Source: Methanomicrobia archaeon (lineage in GTDB: Archaea > Methanobacteriota_B > Thermococci > Methanofastidiosales > NM3). From it: a stretch of 37,498 nt of DNA. Positions 1-10,500 of the stretch are shown in pieces. The position numbers and the translations under genes are program-made. The notes under the pieces are model-generated. The model was not told where the DNA came from and made no database searches. It was given only the letters and a program-made list of their open reading frames with translations. Each line of letters starts with the position of its first letter. Position 1 is the first letter of the stretch. The DNA lies in NCBI GenBank assembly GCA_030603445.1, contig JAUVXU010000016.1, positions 1-37,498 of the forward strand, written 5' to 3'.

Positions 1-2
1 AA

Positions 3-194
3 GACGTAACACCAAGTAATATGGAATTTTACAAAGCAGAAAAAGAACCTATTGCTTTTGGTCTTTTCGCACTTAACGTTATAGTACTTACTAACGACAA
101 AGAAGGCGGTGACCTGGACCCAATGATTGACGCCATAAAAGGAATTGAAGGCGTTAGTGAAGTTGATGTCACAGATGTAAGAAGACTTCTTTAG
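3..194 (+). CDS. ef1b: Translation elongation factor 1-beta (aEF-1beta), C-terminal part
   Basis: Only the last 63 residues are in the window; the start lies upstream. aEF-1beta is the guanine nucleotide exchange factor that recharges aEF-1alpha with GTP during translation. The visible part carries the family's typical C-terminal pattern: a PIAFGL-ALNV strand, an acidic EGGDLDP turn, and the closing strand EGVSEVDVTDVRRL just before the TAG stop. No other reading frame is open through this stretch. It is followed by a hairpin and T-run that probably end its transcript, and faces the convergent Fic gene. Seen: the pattern and the stop. Known: the family's function. The identification is secure despite the truncation. 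Confidence 0.9.
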   Translation, partial: DVTPSNMEFYKAEKEPIAFGLFALNVIVLTNDKEGGDLDPMIDAIKGIEGVSEVDVTDVRRLL

Positions 195-241
195 GTAGTT
201 ACTATATTATTACAATTCTAAAAACTATTTTGTATAAAAAT

Positions 242-279
242 AACTGATTTTAATAGATCAGTTTATAATCATTTTTTTC
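242..279 (+). terminator. Hairpin plus T-run after aEF-1beta
   Basis: A perfect 7-bp inverted repeat (AACTGAT at 242-248, ATCAGTT at 257-263, 8-base loop) is followed by a run of seven T around 272-278. It lies 47 bases after the aEF-1beta stop and just before the end of the convergent Fic gene, so it fits a terminator for the plus-strand transcript. Confidence 0.6.
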
Positions 280-292
280 TATTTAATTTATT

Positions 293-1414
293 TTAGAGTT
301 GGGACAATTTATCAAAAATTTCATTGCATTTCTTCTTCTTGCTACACGTTCCGCAAAATCCAATGAATTCCTCAATCTCCCTTGAAAGTTCATTTCTTGC
401 GTTTTTTAACAAAACCTCATGAACTTCTATCAAATTTCCAACTATAAATTTGCACATTTCATGGTAGCTATTATCATTGCTTCCCTTTTCCAGTGCCGTG
501 ATATATTCTTCCCTATTCTTATTATCAATAAATATGGTTGGATAATGATTATTTCTTAATATAATTCTAACAAGTTCTCTTCCAACACGCCCATTGCCAT
601 CCTTGAAGGGATGGATTTGTTCAAATTTTTGATGAAGGCCTGAAGCAAGTTCTACTGGGTGCAATTTAGATAGATTTACATTATACCAATTAATTAAACT
701 TGATATTTCCTCTTCTATCTCTAAATATGTCGTAGGAACGAATTGTGTTCCCGTAATGCCAACATCTATTCTTCTAAAACACCCTGCAGAATCGTCATAT
801 ATGTTTTGCATTATAATTTTATAAATCCTTTTAATCAACTTTTCATTGATATCGATGTATCTTTTCTCCAGAACGTATTCTTGCAATCTCCCGTAATTCT
901 CAATTTCATAAAATTCTCTTTTCTCTTTTCCAGATACTGTTAGGCCTTCATTTAAAGTTAAATTGGTCTCTTGTAATGTATAGGTATTTCCCTCGATGCT
1001 TGTTGTCCCATATACATATTTTGTGAAAATGTTTTGTTCGTATCTTTTCAGATCATCTTTAGTATAATTTTGCAGCATCCCCCTGTATGTTATATTTATT
1101 AATTCTAGTAATTTTAATTCGTGTTCAGATATGCAGGTAGTGTCATACATCGTACAGGCTAAATCAATCAATGAGGAATACGTGTTGACTAACGTCTTTT
1201 TTAGTGCATAACAAAAACCACATCGTATTTCTTCTTCACTGCAATCAGTTTTACATACGTAAATGTCCCAATGCTTCCTCTTTATTTTACCATTGTCCAA
1301 AACCAGCTTGAAGTCTGGGAAAACATAAAACTCAATATTCTTGTTGTTCTTTACTCTTAATTTGGCCAATATGTCTTCAAATGGCATGTTCATAATATTC
1401 ATATTTTCTGTCAT
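293..1414 (-). CDS. Fic-family protein (probable AMPylase), autoinhibited class II type
   Basis: Fic enzymes usually move AMP from ATP onto a hydroxyl side chain of a target protein. The catalytic loop HPFKDGNGRVGR (His268) matches the full HPFx(D/E)GNGRxxR motif, so the protein should be active. Upstream, TTSIEG at residues 137-142 fits the inhibitory (S/T)xxxE(G/N) helix, placed N-terminal to the Fic core as in class II proteins, where the Glu blocks productive ATP binding. Two cysteine groups flank the core: C54, C58, C65 and C68 near the N terminus, and CGTCSKKKKC near the C terminus. They may bind zinc, which is unusual for Fic proteins. GGAG lies about 10 bases before the ATG. The gene is visibly richer in A+T than fen and rpoK, which may mean recent transfer. 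The target is unknown. Confidence 0.88.
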   Translation of the reverse strand: MTENMNIMNMPFEDILAKLRVKNNKNIEFYVFPDFKLVLDNGKIKRKHWDIYVCKTDCSEEEIRCGFCYALKKTLVNTYSSLIDLACTMYDTTCISEHELKLLELINITYRGMLQNYTKDDLKRYEQNIFTKYVYGTTSIEGNTYTLQETNLTLNEGLTVSGKEKREFYEIENYGRLQEYVLEKRYIDINEKLIKRIYKIIMQNIYDDSAGCFRRIDVGITGTQFVPTTYLEIEEEISSLINWYNVNLSKLHPVELASGLHQKFEQIHPFKDGNGRVGRELVRIILRNNHYPTIFIDNKNREEYITALEKGSNDNSYHEMCKFIVGNLIEVHEVLLKNARNELSREIEEFIGFCGTCSKKKKCNEIFDKLSQL

Positions 1415-1571
1415 TGGTTTATATCTCCACAGATATTTAATATAATTATATATCTATAGATACAATAACATTTATATTATTTATGGATATTTTTTCGGAT
1501 ATAGCGTAAAATTAATAATTTTAATAATCAAGTCAAGATTCATTCTTTATTGTGCAGTTCTATTAAACCTT

Positions 1572-2570
1572 TTAGAACCACCTGTCAAGCGTCTCTTGCC
1601 TGATGGCGCTTTCCAGTCCTTTTTTTAATCTTTCCAACGCACGTTCAACACGCAAGCGAGAGAAATCGCGTTCATCGCAGAGGAACGAGTAGATGCCGCT
1701 ATCATCAGATCCCGAAAACGAGAAATCCAAATTATCTGCAACATTAGGGCGCAAGAACATGTCTTTTAATTTAGGATCTATATCATAATCCTTAAATTTT
1801 TTGTCTCTTACTATATCAAGCGCCTTTTTAGGGCCTATGCCCATTATGCCCTCGTTGTAGTCTGTGCCTACGAGGAGTGACAATTCTATTAGCTGTTCTC
1901 GTGATATTTTAAGGCTTTCAAGCACATCTGGCAAAGATATTAACTCCGGAGCTATCTCGCGATACACGTTTTTTCCTGGCAGCTTTCGCCTTCCTGAAAT
2001 CGTGACATTTCGCACAAGAAGCGGCGCGCCAAAAAGCAGTGAATCATAATCCTGGGAGGCAACTGCATACACCCTTTGGTCTGTGGTGCACATATGGACC
2101 GCCTGAGCCTCCCCTTCCGATGGCGCGTCCACGTAAGGGACCCCCATTAATGTCAAAAGCTCCTTTGCCTCTTTTAGCATGTCCTTTGAAAACGTGAGCA
2201 CCTGTTGTGAATACTTTGCATAATCGTGAACCCTGCCTTCCACCTTAGCACGTATTGCCTTCTTTCTTGCAGCATCTTTTGCCTTCTTGCGTTCACTAAG
2301 TGTTTGCAGCTTCTCATCAGGAGGCTTGCCATCAAAAACGTATACTGGGCATATCCCCATCTCAAGAAGGCTTATTGTCCTGTAGAATAGTCCTGAGAGG
2401 TGTGAGGTCGTCCTTCCCTTGGTATCCTTTAATACTTCTCCATCACGCTGCCTGATTATTGCAAGGAACTGGTAGAGCGCATTAAGCGCATCCACACATA
2501 TTACCCTGCCATGGAGCTGGGAGAACTCTATATCCTGCTTTGGGATTATGTCCTTTAGGTCTACACCCAT
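1572..2570 (-). CDS. fen: Flap endonuclease 1 (FEN-1)
   Basis: This structure-specific nuclease removes 5' flaps during Okazaki fragment maturation and base excision repair. The family pattern is complete over about 332 residues: N-terminal MGVDLKDIIP, the metal ligand in VICVDALN, the EGEAQA acidic pair after VPYVDAPS, the DYDSLLFG pair, and the GTDYN...GIGPKKAL helix-two-turn-helix. The last residues, QETLDRWF, are a classic PCNA-interacting (PIP) box, so the enzyme should be clamp-tethered. I place the start at the ATG giving MGVDL, because archaeal FEN proteins begin this way; a GTG two codons earlier is also open. The start is 2 bases after the rpoK stop, so the two genes are co-transcribed. 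Confidence 0.96.
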   Translation of the reverse strand: MGVDLKDIIPKQDIEFSQLHGRVICVDALNALYQFLAIIRQRDGEVLKDTKGRTTSHLSGLFYRTISLLEMGICPVYVFDGKPPDEKLQTLSERKKAKDAARKKAIRAKVEGRVHDYAKYSQQVLTFSKDMLKEAKELLTLMGVPYVDAPSEGEAQAVHMCTTDQRVYAVASQDYDSLLFGAPLLVRNVTISGRRKLPGKNVYREIAPELISLPDVLESLKISREQLIELSLLVGTDYNEGIMGIGPKKALDIVRDKKFKDYDIDPKLKDMFLRPNVADNLDFSFSGSDDSGIYSFLCDERDFSRLRVERALERLKKGLESAIRQETLDRWF

Positions 2571-2572
2571 TT

Positions 2573-2848
2573 TCACTCATCCGGCCGTATTACGGTCAGT
2601 GGCAAGATACCTTCTTTTAGTTCCAAGATAGCTATCTTTATGGAATCTGTTTCATCTGTATCAATAAGAAGTGGGGCATTCATTGCTATTTGCAACGCCC
2701 TAGCACCAATAATTCTAGCTCGCTCATATCTGTTTAATATAAAATCACCTGCCTTTAGCTTACGTTGTAATCTATTTATAAGGGTAAAAACACTGGCCTT
2801 TTTAACATTTGTCCTTTGCTTTAAAATTATTTCGGTTTTCTCGCTCAC
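2573..2848 (-). CDS. rpoK: DNA-directed RNA polymerase subunit K (Rpo6/RpoK)
   Basis: This small subunit, the archaeal counterpart of eukaryotic Rpb6, helps assemble and stabilise RNA polymerase. The C-terminal half has the signature [19 protein letters not shown] followed by the strand ending [10 protein letters not shown]. The open frame extends upstream to 2971, but that extension overlaps the preceding gene and its terminator and looks non-coding (hydrophobic, Phe-rich). I choose the GTG at 2848 (VSEKTE...), giving 91 residues, near the family's usual length. A TATA-like box centred about 28 bases upstream would make the message essentially leaderless. It forms an operon with fen. Confidence 0.9.
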   Translation of the reverse strand: MSEKTEIILKQRTNVKKASVFTLINRLQRKLKAGDFILNRYERARIIGARALQIAMNAPLLIDTDETDSIKIAILELKEGILPLTVIRPDE

Positions 2849-2872
2849 AAGAAAATGTTTTTCAAAATAATT

Positions 2873-2882
2873 AAAATATAAA
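2873..2882 (-). promoter_or_regulatory. TATA-like box for rpoK-fen
   Basis: On the minus strand the sequence reads TTTATATTTT, centred about 28-30 bases before the GTG chosen for rpoK. That is the usual archaeal TATA distance for a leaderless transcript and supports the GTG start. The box overlaps the U-rich tail of the upstream gene's terminator. Confidence 0.5.
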
Positions 2883-2909
2883 AAAAAGAAGGAAAAAGCC
2901 CTAAAGGGC
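2882..2909 (-). terminator. Hairpin and T-tract ending the surface-protein operon
   Basis: On the minus strand GCCC-TTTA-GGGC is followed by CTTTTTCCTTCTTTTTTT. The TAG stop of the CARDB/TPR-like gene lies within the palindrome, in its loop and first right-arm base. The stem is short (4 bp) but the pyrimidine tract is long, as expected of an archaeal terminator. The same layout recurs at 30691-30722. Confidence 0.6.
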
Positions 2910-4574
2910 ATTAAATATCCTGTCCTCAAGCTCGCGCACCAGTATGTCTGCCTGCTTAAGCGTTGAAGCATCCATCTTGGACACCAGCTCGTTTCGCTTG
3001 TTGACTATTCGTGAATAAGAGTCCACAGCTTCCTTGATGTGTTTTGATACTGTCTCCTCGTCATAGTGCTCGACAGCCTTCTTCAGCCCATCCATAAACG
3101 CAGCAACATGCTTGTCCATAGGCGGAACTGGTATTTCGGCTGGTTCTTCTGGAGGCGTTGGCGGTTGTGCTTTTTTCGTCTCTAGTTCTGTAACAGGGAC
3201 GGGGGGCGCCTTATGTAACGTAGAGGCTACAAACTCCTCATACGTCTCCTCCTCTTCTTCCTCTTTTCTCCTCTTTATGTAGAAGAATAGTATTACTGCA
3301 AGTGCTATTATCAGTAGTAAAAGCCACCAGTAGTTTGACAAGAACGAACCGCCATCTTCAGATTCACAGTTCCCGATCTTCTCGTTTAATATGTCTACCA
3401 TTTCCTGGTCATCGTATGACTCGTAAATCGCTATAGCGCTTTCCCATTTCAATATAGCGCTTTCACAATTTCCCGCCTCTGCATATGCATCCCCTTGTAA
3501 TACAAGGTCTGCTGCAAGGGCGTACTTGTCGCACTTTTCAATAAGCATCAGACATGAAGCTGCACCTTCTTCGTTCCCGCACTGCTCGTAAAGTGATTTC
3601 GCCACCTCTAGCTGTGAGATCGCAGATTCGCAGTCTTCATCATACAGAGCAAGTGCTTGTGCGTATATCTCATCTGCAAGGGCGCATGGGTCCTCTGCCT
3701 CAACGACAGTAAATACCATCTGCACCTGATTGTTCTCTGTTGAAAGCTCGTTTGATGTTGGATTTAGGTAAAGTCTCCCTGTAAATGTTCCAAGTTTGCT
3801 TGCCATCCACTGCAACGATACTGTCTGGGTTGAGTTTGGTTCCAGATCGACCTCAACGTAGGCCTGTTTTCCCTGGGCTATCTCGCTTATGTAAAGGGCT
3901 AGCTGTTTTGGGGGAAGAATATAGTTCCCATCGACTGTTATATCTACTGTAAATGTTACAACGTCTCCAAGCTTCGGCGACTCTGGTGATATCGTCATGT
4001 TGGATAATATAACATCAAATGAATCTAACACGTGAACAGGAAGCTCAACGGTCCTTTTGCCAATATCTGTGTTAACAATGAACAAGATGTTATAGAGGCC
4101 CGGGGCAGTGCCTTCCGGCACATTTACCGTCACCATTACATCCTTGCTGTCATCCTCGTCCATTATCAGCTTGTCGTCTGAAAGCTCTATTTCCCAGCCA
4201 AGCGCGTCCATAGTACTTAGGTAGAAGTTGTGGACCGTTGTTGATGCTTGTTGTGCCAGAAACGCTGATAGGCCGCTTCCTACAATACCCATTCCACCAC
4301 ATGATCCTCCACCAAAAGATGTTCCTCCTTCCGGTGGCGGAGGTGGTGTAGGAAATGGTGGTTCTGGAGTTCCTGTGGGTGGATTATATGTCGGCGGAGG
4401 TGTGCCTGTTGAGGAGGTTACTATTGTCAGGTCAAACACAGCAGCGTTGCCTGCAAATACCATCTGCTCCTGCTCGTCCCAGACGATATATACTTCATAA
4501 GTAGCACTAGCTACCTGTGCTGCACCTAAGAGCAGCATAAGAGCCAGTGCGAATCCATATGAGCTTTTTTTCAT
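2901..4574 (-). CDS. Membrane-anchored surface protein with NEW3/CARDB-like and TPR-like domains
   Basis: Function unknown; probably an envelope scaffold or anchor. In order, the 557 residues show a signal peptide ending near VASA, a short beta region, a Pro/Gly-rich linker ([15 protein letters not shown], then GGGSCGGMG), a NEW3-like Ig fold ([20 protein letters not shown]), a CARDB-like fold ([20 protein letters not shown]), a TPR-like helical pair rich in Cys ([30 protein letters not shown] and a second copy), one membrane helix ([19 protein letters not shown]), and a charged cytoplasmic tail with RRKEEEEEE and a Pro-rich stretch, ending in predicted helix. Its topology is outside domain, one helix, inside tail. 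It starts 13 bases after the stop of the 2167-residue surface protein, which has no visible anchor, so the two may form a complex. Confidence 0.75.
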   Translation of the reverse strand: MKKSSYGFALALMLLLGAAQVASATYEVYIVWDEQEQMVFAGNAAVFDLTIVTSSTGTPPPTYNPPTGTPEPPFPTPPPPPEGGTSFGGGSCGGMGIVGSGLSAFLAQQASTTVHNFYLSTMDALGWEIELSDDKLIMDEDDSKDVMVTVNVPEGTAPGLYNILFIVNTDIGKRTVELPVHVLDSFDVILSNMTISPESPKLGDVVTFTVDITVDGNYILPPKQLALYISEIAQGKQAYVEVDLEPNSTQTVSLQWMASKLGTFTGRLYLNPTSNELSTENNQVQMVFTVVEAEDPCALADEIYAQALALYDEDCESAISQLEVAKSLYEQCGNEEGAASCLMLIEKCDKYALAADLVLQGDAYAEAGNCESAILKWESAIAIYESYDDQEMVDILNEKIGNCESEDGGSFLSNYWWLLLLIIALAVILFFYIKRRKEEEEEETYEEFVASTLHKAPPVPVTELETKKAQPPTPPEEPAEIPVPPMDKHVAAFMDGLKKAVEHYDEETVSKHIKEAVDSYSRIVNKRNELVSKMDASTLKQADILVRELEDRIFNAL

Positions 4575-4587
4575 TACGGCTCACCAC

Positions 4588-7500
4588 TTATGAGATATCT
4601 AGTGTACAATCCACATCACAGTATACCCAGTACGCATGCCATTTGTTAAATGTATCAAAACCATTTGGAGTAAACCTTCCGCGTGGATCGTAGAGCTGTG
4701 CGTCACTAGCAGGTACCGATGGATCGTATGTCCACATTAGATTGACTGCATCGCCAGGTATCTGTGTCATTGCTGAAGGAATTGGATTTGCATTGGTTTG
4801 CAACTGGTAACCCATAAGGCTCCAATGCCCTCCAGGTAAAGCAATAGACTGTGTTGTTACTAGCTCACCGACCACCTTGAGCGTATGTGGACCAATCATG
4901 TGCAGCCAGTATCCTGTATCGCCCTCTATTTCCCACATTTCTGTTAGGGCTATATGTGACTGGTCGTAGAACTCGTAGCTATCCGAAGCATTGTCCCACT
5001 TTGCAACCTTGTCCCAGAGCGTGTCATCAATGCCGCTGGCATACATAAGCGCAGGCCATATGGTATCATCAGGCACAAGAACCGGGAATGACAACATGTA
5101 CCATCCTGGACTAAGTGCGATTTGCTCAGGAGTTCCATCCACAAGTGTGAAAGTGAGTGTTGGGGCGTCTCCATCCATAAGGGACATGGTTTGTGTCTCC
5201 ATTATCCTGTCGTTGCCATTGTCAGATGCACATACATGATAGTCTATAGGTGGATCTAAAGGTAATCCTGCAGGCAGGCCGGGGAATGTGACACTTCCAG
5301 ATGCATCAGTAAATCCCTCTGCAACGAGTGTGAACACATTGTCGCCTTCCTGATACCATACAGTTACCAATGCTCCTAGTATGGGGTTTGCTGTTCCATC
5401 GTCAACTGTTACTGTCACATCTGCAAATCCTGCGTTGGCTACTAAACTAAAGTTCTGCATAACTGGAGGTGCACTTGAGTCAACAAATAACCCTGTAACT
5501 GTGTTATCATCGTAATATCCTAACTTGGAAACAACCATATCGTATGTTCCCGTTGGAAGGGCTGTTATCGTGTACGAACCAAATCCATCTGTGTAAGCAA
5601 TGTATTCAAGCGAGGTTGACTGATCCGTAGCCTTGACGAGGGCATGTTCTATGGGGATTGTTCCATCATCAACAATTCCTTGTATCTGGCCATTGAATTC
5701 TGGCGTCATTACCATATTTACTGTTAGGCTGCCGGATAGATAGTCATTATAGTCAACTTCCACCCACTTGGTAGATGGATTGTATCCTGTCTTTGAGAAC
5801 ATCAGGTACCATGTTCCAACAGGTGCACCGACCTCATCGTCAGGATCTATAAGACCATTTTCGTTTATATCCGCATGCACCCAGTCGTCAGTATATGGAG
5901 ATCCACTTGTGGTCGTCCAGTTCCCGTCACCGTCTGTTAAAACAGTGTATACTGGCGTTACAAAATCATCAGGTGAATACCATTCGATTAATACGCCAGA
6001 TAGGCCTATAGATGAATCTGATACATTTCCATTTACATCCACATAATATCTGGCCATTGGTATGTCAAGTGTTGTAGAACTGCCGCTTGTGATTATCACA
6101 GGATTACTTGGATATACCCAGTCCTGGTACTCTGGTAGTTCAGGGGCGGCCCATACCTGTATGCACTCTACGGTGTATGACCCAATAGGAAGATTTGGGA
6201 TGAAGTAGAATCCTGTATCATCCGTATATGCCTCAAACGTTCCTCCTGTGTTCTTCACAGCTATTATCTTGGCATTTATCACCTTATCAGGTGCACTCTT
6301 AATCAGGTTCTCGTCAACATCCTCGAACACGTAGCCTGAAATGGAGTTTGAGAGCTTCGCAAGAGCAAAGTTGTTTGGAGGGAAGTTGTATCCTAGTATC
6401 GCCGTTATATACTGTGTGTGGTTCTCATATCCTGTTGCGCTTACCTCTACAAGGTATGTCTGGTCTGCAACGAGCCCATCGAACATATAGAATCCAAAGC
6501 TGTCTGTTGTCTGTGTATCTGAACCAATAGATACCGTCGCATTGACTATGCCCTCTGTTGATGGTGTTGCATCAACATCGTACTGTCCATTGGTGTTTGC
6601 ATCAAAGTACACCTCTCCATGGATATATGCGGCTGTAAACGATGTATTCTTCTCAAGCGGGAAGTCTATCCACTGGCCGTGTCCGGGCTGGAATGGTAAA
6701 TTCCTCTGTATCCCGATTTCAAAGAGCTCTGGTGCATCTATTGCCAAGACCGTAAACTTCGTTGATATGCCTGACATTTCCGACGGGATCTCATTTATTA
6801 TATAATACCCTGTGGAATCTGTGTTTCCTTTAAGGAATGAAGTCGTGACTACATTATCAGGTGATGATCCTGGTATGAATACCATGACATCATTTAACCT
6901 CTCATTGTCGTCGACTACACCATTATCATTCATGTCCCAGAATGCAATTCCCTCCAGCCAAGCATCGTATGGTGTTGATGGTGCAGGGGCTATCATGACC
7001 TCTGTTTGCGCACCTGGAGTAACATATTGTGTGAAACCCACCATATAATCGGCAGGACTAGATAGTGGTATGTGCATCTTTGCAGTCACTGTGTAAGTGA
7101 AGCATGCTGTATCTGGGATATCCATAAAGATGAAGTTGTACTCATCACCACTACCAGGGTTTCCATCTGGGTCTGTCAATGTAGAAGCGCTAAGCACTGT
7201 AAGACCGAGTCCGGGTACAGATACCTCAACTCCTCCAATTTCCTCTCCTGAATCATACGAGGAGCTGCTGTCGTCGTCATAATACACAATTCCAAAGATG
7301 TTATTGTCAGGCATCGTGGTCTCATCCCACAAGACGAAGTTCTTCCTCGTTATGCCGTACCCTACCACTGTGACGTCATATATCTCCTTTGTGACATAAT
7401 CCGTGGTGTTGGGTTCCTCGGGAGCCTGTAAGGTGTATGTACCGCTGTTTGCCATAATGACATAATACCCTTCATCATCAGTAGTCTCCGACTCTGTGTT

Positions 7501-10500
7501 TGTGGGTATGTCGTCATCTAGTGCAGCTACATCTATTCCGGCAATTCCGGCCATAGTCGTGCTATCGCTCACACGACCAATGATAAGCCCCTCATCCTTT
7601 TCTAGGAGGAAGTTGACCTCTTCTGGAGGTATGCCGCTACCGTTTACTCCGCTAAGATGAATAACGTTGACATCATAGTCTACCACAAAGGAATACCCAT
7701 CCTTGGTGCAGGTCGTTGTGTATGGTATGTAAGGTGCGTTGGCATATATGCCGTCAAGCCTGTAGTATCCAAGAGAGTCTGTGTAAACTGTCATGTTTGC
7801 TATCTTTATGACTGCATTACTAATTGGAACGTCTACTGGATCGTCAATTCCTGGATCGTAGGCACTATTTGAATTATTATCTATATAATCCCAAACGCCA
7901 TCATGATTAATGTCCTCAAAGACGAAACCCTCTATTGCCCCATCCTTTTCCAAGGTAAAGTCTATGTTCTGCGTCTCTATGGCTTTCGGAACTGGGACGT
8001 TATATATAATATCAGTCACATAATGGGGTTTTCCTGCCTGTATAGCGTAGTAGCTTGGAGGTGTTGGGGTCGGGACATTAAGGATTATCCAGAATCCCTC
8101 TATGTCTGTCCACGTGTTCTTGCTCGTGGCCTCAATCCATACTTCCGCCTCTGCATTAATATCATTTATCGAAAGCACGACCCTGCCAGACACATCTCCT
8201 GTGACAGGCAATGGATCTGACTTATCAAGCGGATAGTCTATATCAATTGTAACATCGGTCAGTTCTATATCTTCCATTACCTCGATGTTGTTGCAAAATT
8301 CATAGTCAATTGCACTTAATGGTATATCGCCATATAGGTAGATTGAAGCATCGGCCGTAATTGGTGAGCTTTCGTGTGTCTCGGTGTTGTAGCCAAGAAG
8401 GTATGCAATACCTGTATACCTGTTTATTTCATATATTATATCCGGGTCCTCAGCTGGAGTTACCGGAGTAAGTGTCCTATCTTTGGTCACAGGCACATCC
8501 AGTATAGTATAGTAACCTGTGGTATCAGAGGTTGCACCATAAAGCTTGGACAGATATACTGCTGCATCAGGCTTCGCAGGTTCTGTTAAAGCATTCCAGA
8601 CTCCATTCCCATCAAGATCATCCCACACAAATCCTTCCACGCGCCCTGTTTCAATATTAAGAGCTATGTTCTTTGTTATGGTAGATTCTATGTTGACGAA
8701 GTTAAACTCGAACTCGTACCAATATGGGTCGCCACTATTATGGTCAAACTTCTGTGAGATCACAAGATGCCTGCCTTTTGGCAATGCATTTCCGCTTGCA
8801 AAGACATAGTTTCCGTAGAAGTCTGAGAGCACTCCTATGACATCAGTACCATTGTATGCCCAGTCATTGTCGTATCCTGGCGTCCATACGTCTGCCTCGT
8901 CTACAGGGTCTCCCCTATCTGAGATATTTCCAATTAGCTCCCCATTCTGCTTCACCATTGGAATATCCTGATATGGATTTTCTGTATCGCCAACAAACGT
9001 GTACAAAGCAGGAGGCACTAGTGGGTACCACTCGTAATCTCCGCCATATGCGACAAGATTGTGCACACCATCGTCTGCTTTTACTATGTAGAATCCGAAA
9101 TCATCTGAAACTGCAGTTGGATATCCTGGCACCTCTACTGTGATTCCAGGTATGCCTTCCCCTTCTTCCAGTGCTGAGGATATATTAACATCCTCATATA
9201 CTACTCCTGAAACGTAGCCGTAGTATGATGCTGTTGCCGCAGGCAAGTAGAAGTCAACATTTGTCTGCAACCCTGCCGAAACGACATTATCCGTCTTTAT
9301 TACAAGGTCATAGTCGTCCTCAACGTATGGGTCTGGGTATGGTGTTGAAGGTGACACTATCACGTCATCGTCAGCCACCACGGTGTAACTGCCTATCGGA
9401 ACTTGTACGAACTCGTATATTCCGCTGCCGTTTGTTATAGCCATCCTGCCATAAACGCGTACCTTTGCACCCTCTATTGGGGCGCCGCTTCCCAGCGCAA
9501 ACACCTTTCCTTTTATCACGCCTGTCTTGCGTATTATGACAAGATCATAAGCGTCTGCATAAGATTCATTGGCAGGCTCTGGATATACCTCAAGTGTCTT
9601 GAGATAATAATGCGGCTCTTTTGCCTTGACTATTACTGGAGCCACGTGATATGATATCGTTTGTGAAGTATAATTGTATACGGTGTATCTTTCTATGTTC
9701 ACTCCCTCCAGCACGTACCATCCATTAGAATCTGTAAGTGAGGATATTGTGGAGTTTGGTATGGACATAGGAACATTAGGTACCGGCAAGGCATCCTTGT
9801 CCATTATCTGTCCAACAATAAAACCAGGATTCTCCAATAATGAGAAGTCTGCTATGAAATTGAAGTTTGGAATTACCTCGACCCTTTGTTTCTTCGTTTT
9901 ATGGAAGAGTTTGTCATCAATTGGACATGCATCTGTTGCGACCACATCGTACTCGCCGTTTGGCACTTCAACGAACATGTAATACCCCATCTTATCAGTA
10001 GCTACAGAAAGCCCAAGACCTGGGATCTCAACTGTGGCCGCCTCAATAGGCCTCATGTTCTCGTCTAATACAATACCAGAAACATAACCTGTTGTTGGGG
10101 TAAGGTACTCAGGAACTAGATTAAAATCAGCTAGTGTGGTAACGGCTGCGCCTGGTTGTACAAACTCTGAGTAGGCTGCAGGATTAAGGGTATACGCCCC
10201 AGAATCTTTGTAATACTGGACACATATCTTGTATCCGTCCTTCTCACAAATTACTGTATAGCTTCCTGGCATTACGCCTGTAATTACATAATCACCGTTT
10301 GAGTCGGATACGCCTGACACCCCAAGCCCGGGTATAGAGACAACTGCGCCCTGAACAGGTGCTCCGCCATTTGAAATGTGGCCCTGTACCGTCCCGTTGT
10401 TAGGATAAAGGATAAAGTTGACATTTTCTGTTGTTTCACCGCGAATTACCTGGACCGCATTTTTAACCTGGTCCATATACTCTTCCTTGGATGCCCGTAT

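Noticed and set aside
2849-2971. Longer rpoK product starting at 2971.
   Set aside because: The extension overlaps the upstream gene's C-terminal coding region and terminator and is Phe-rich; GTG at 2848 with a TATA-like box fits family length.
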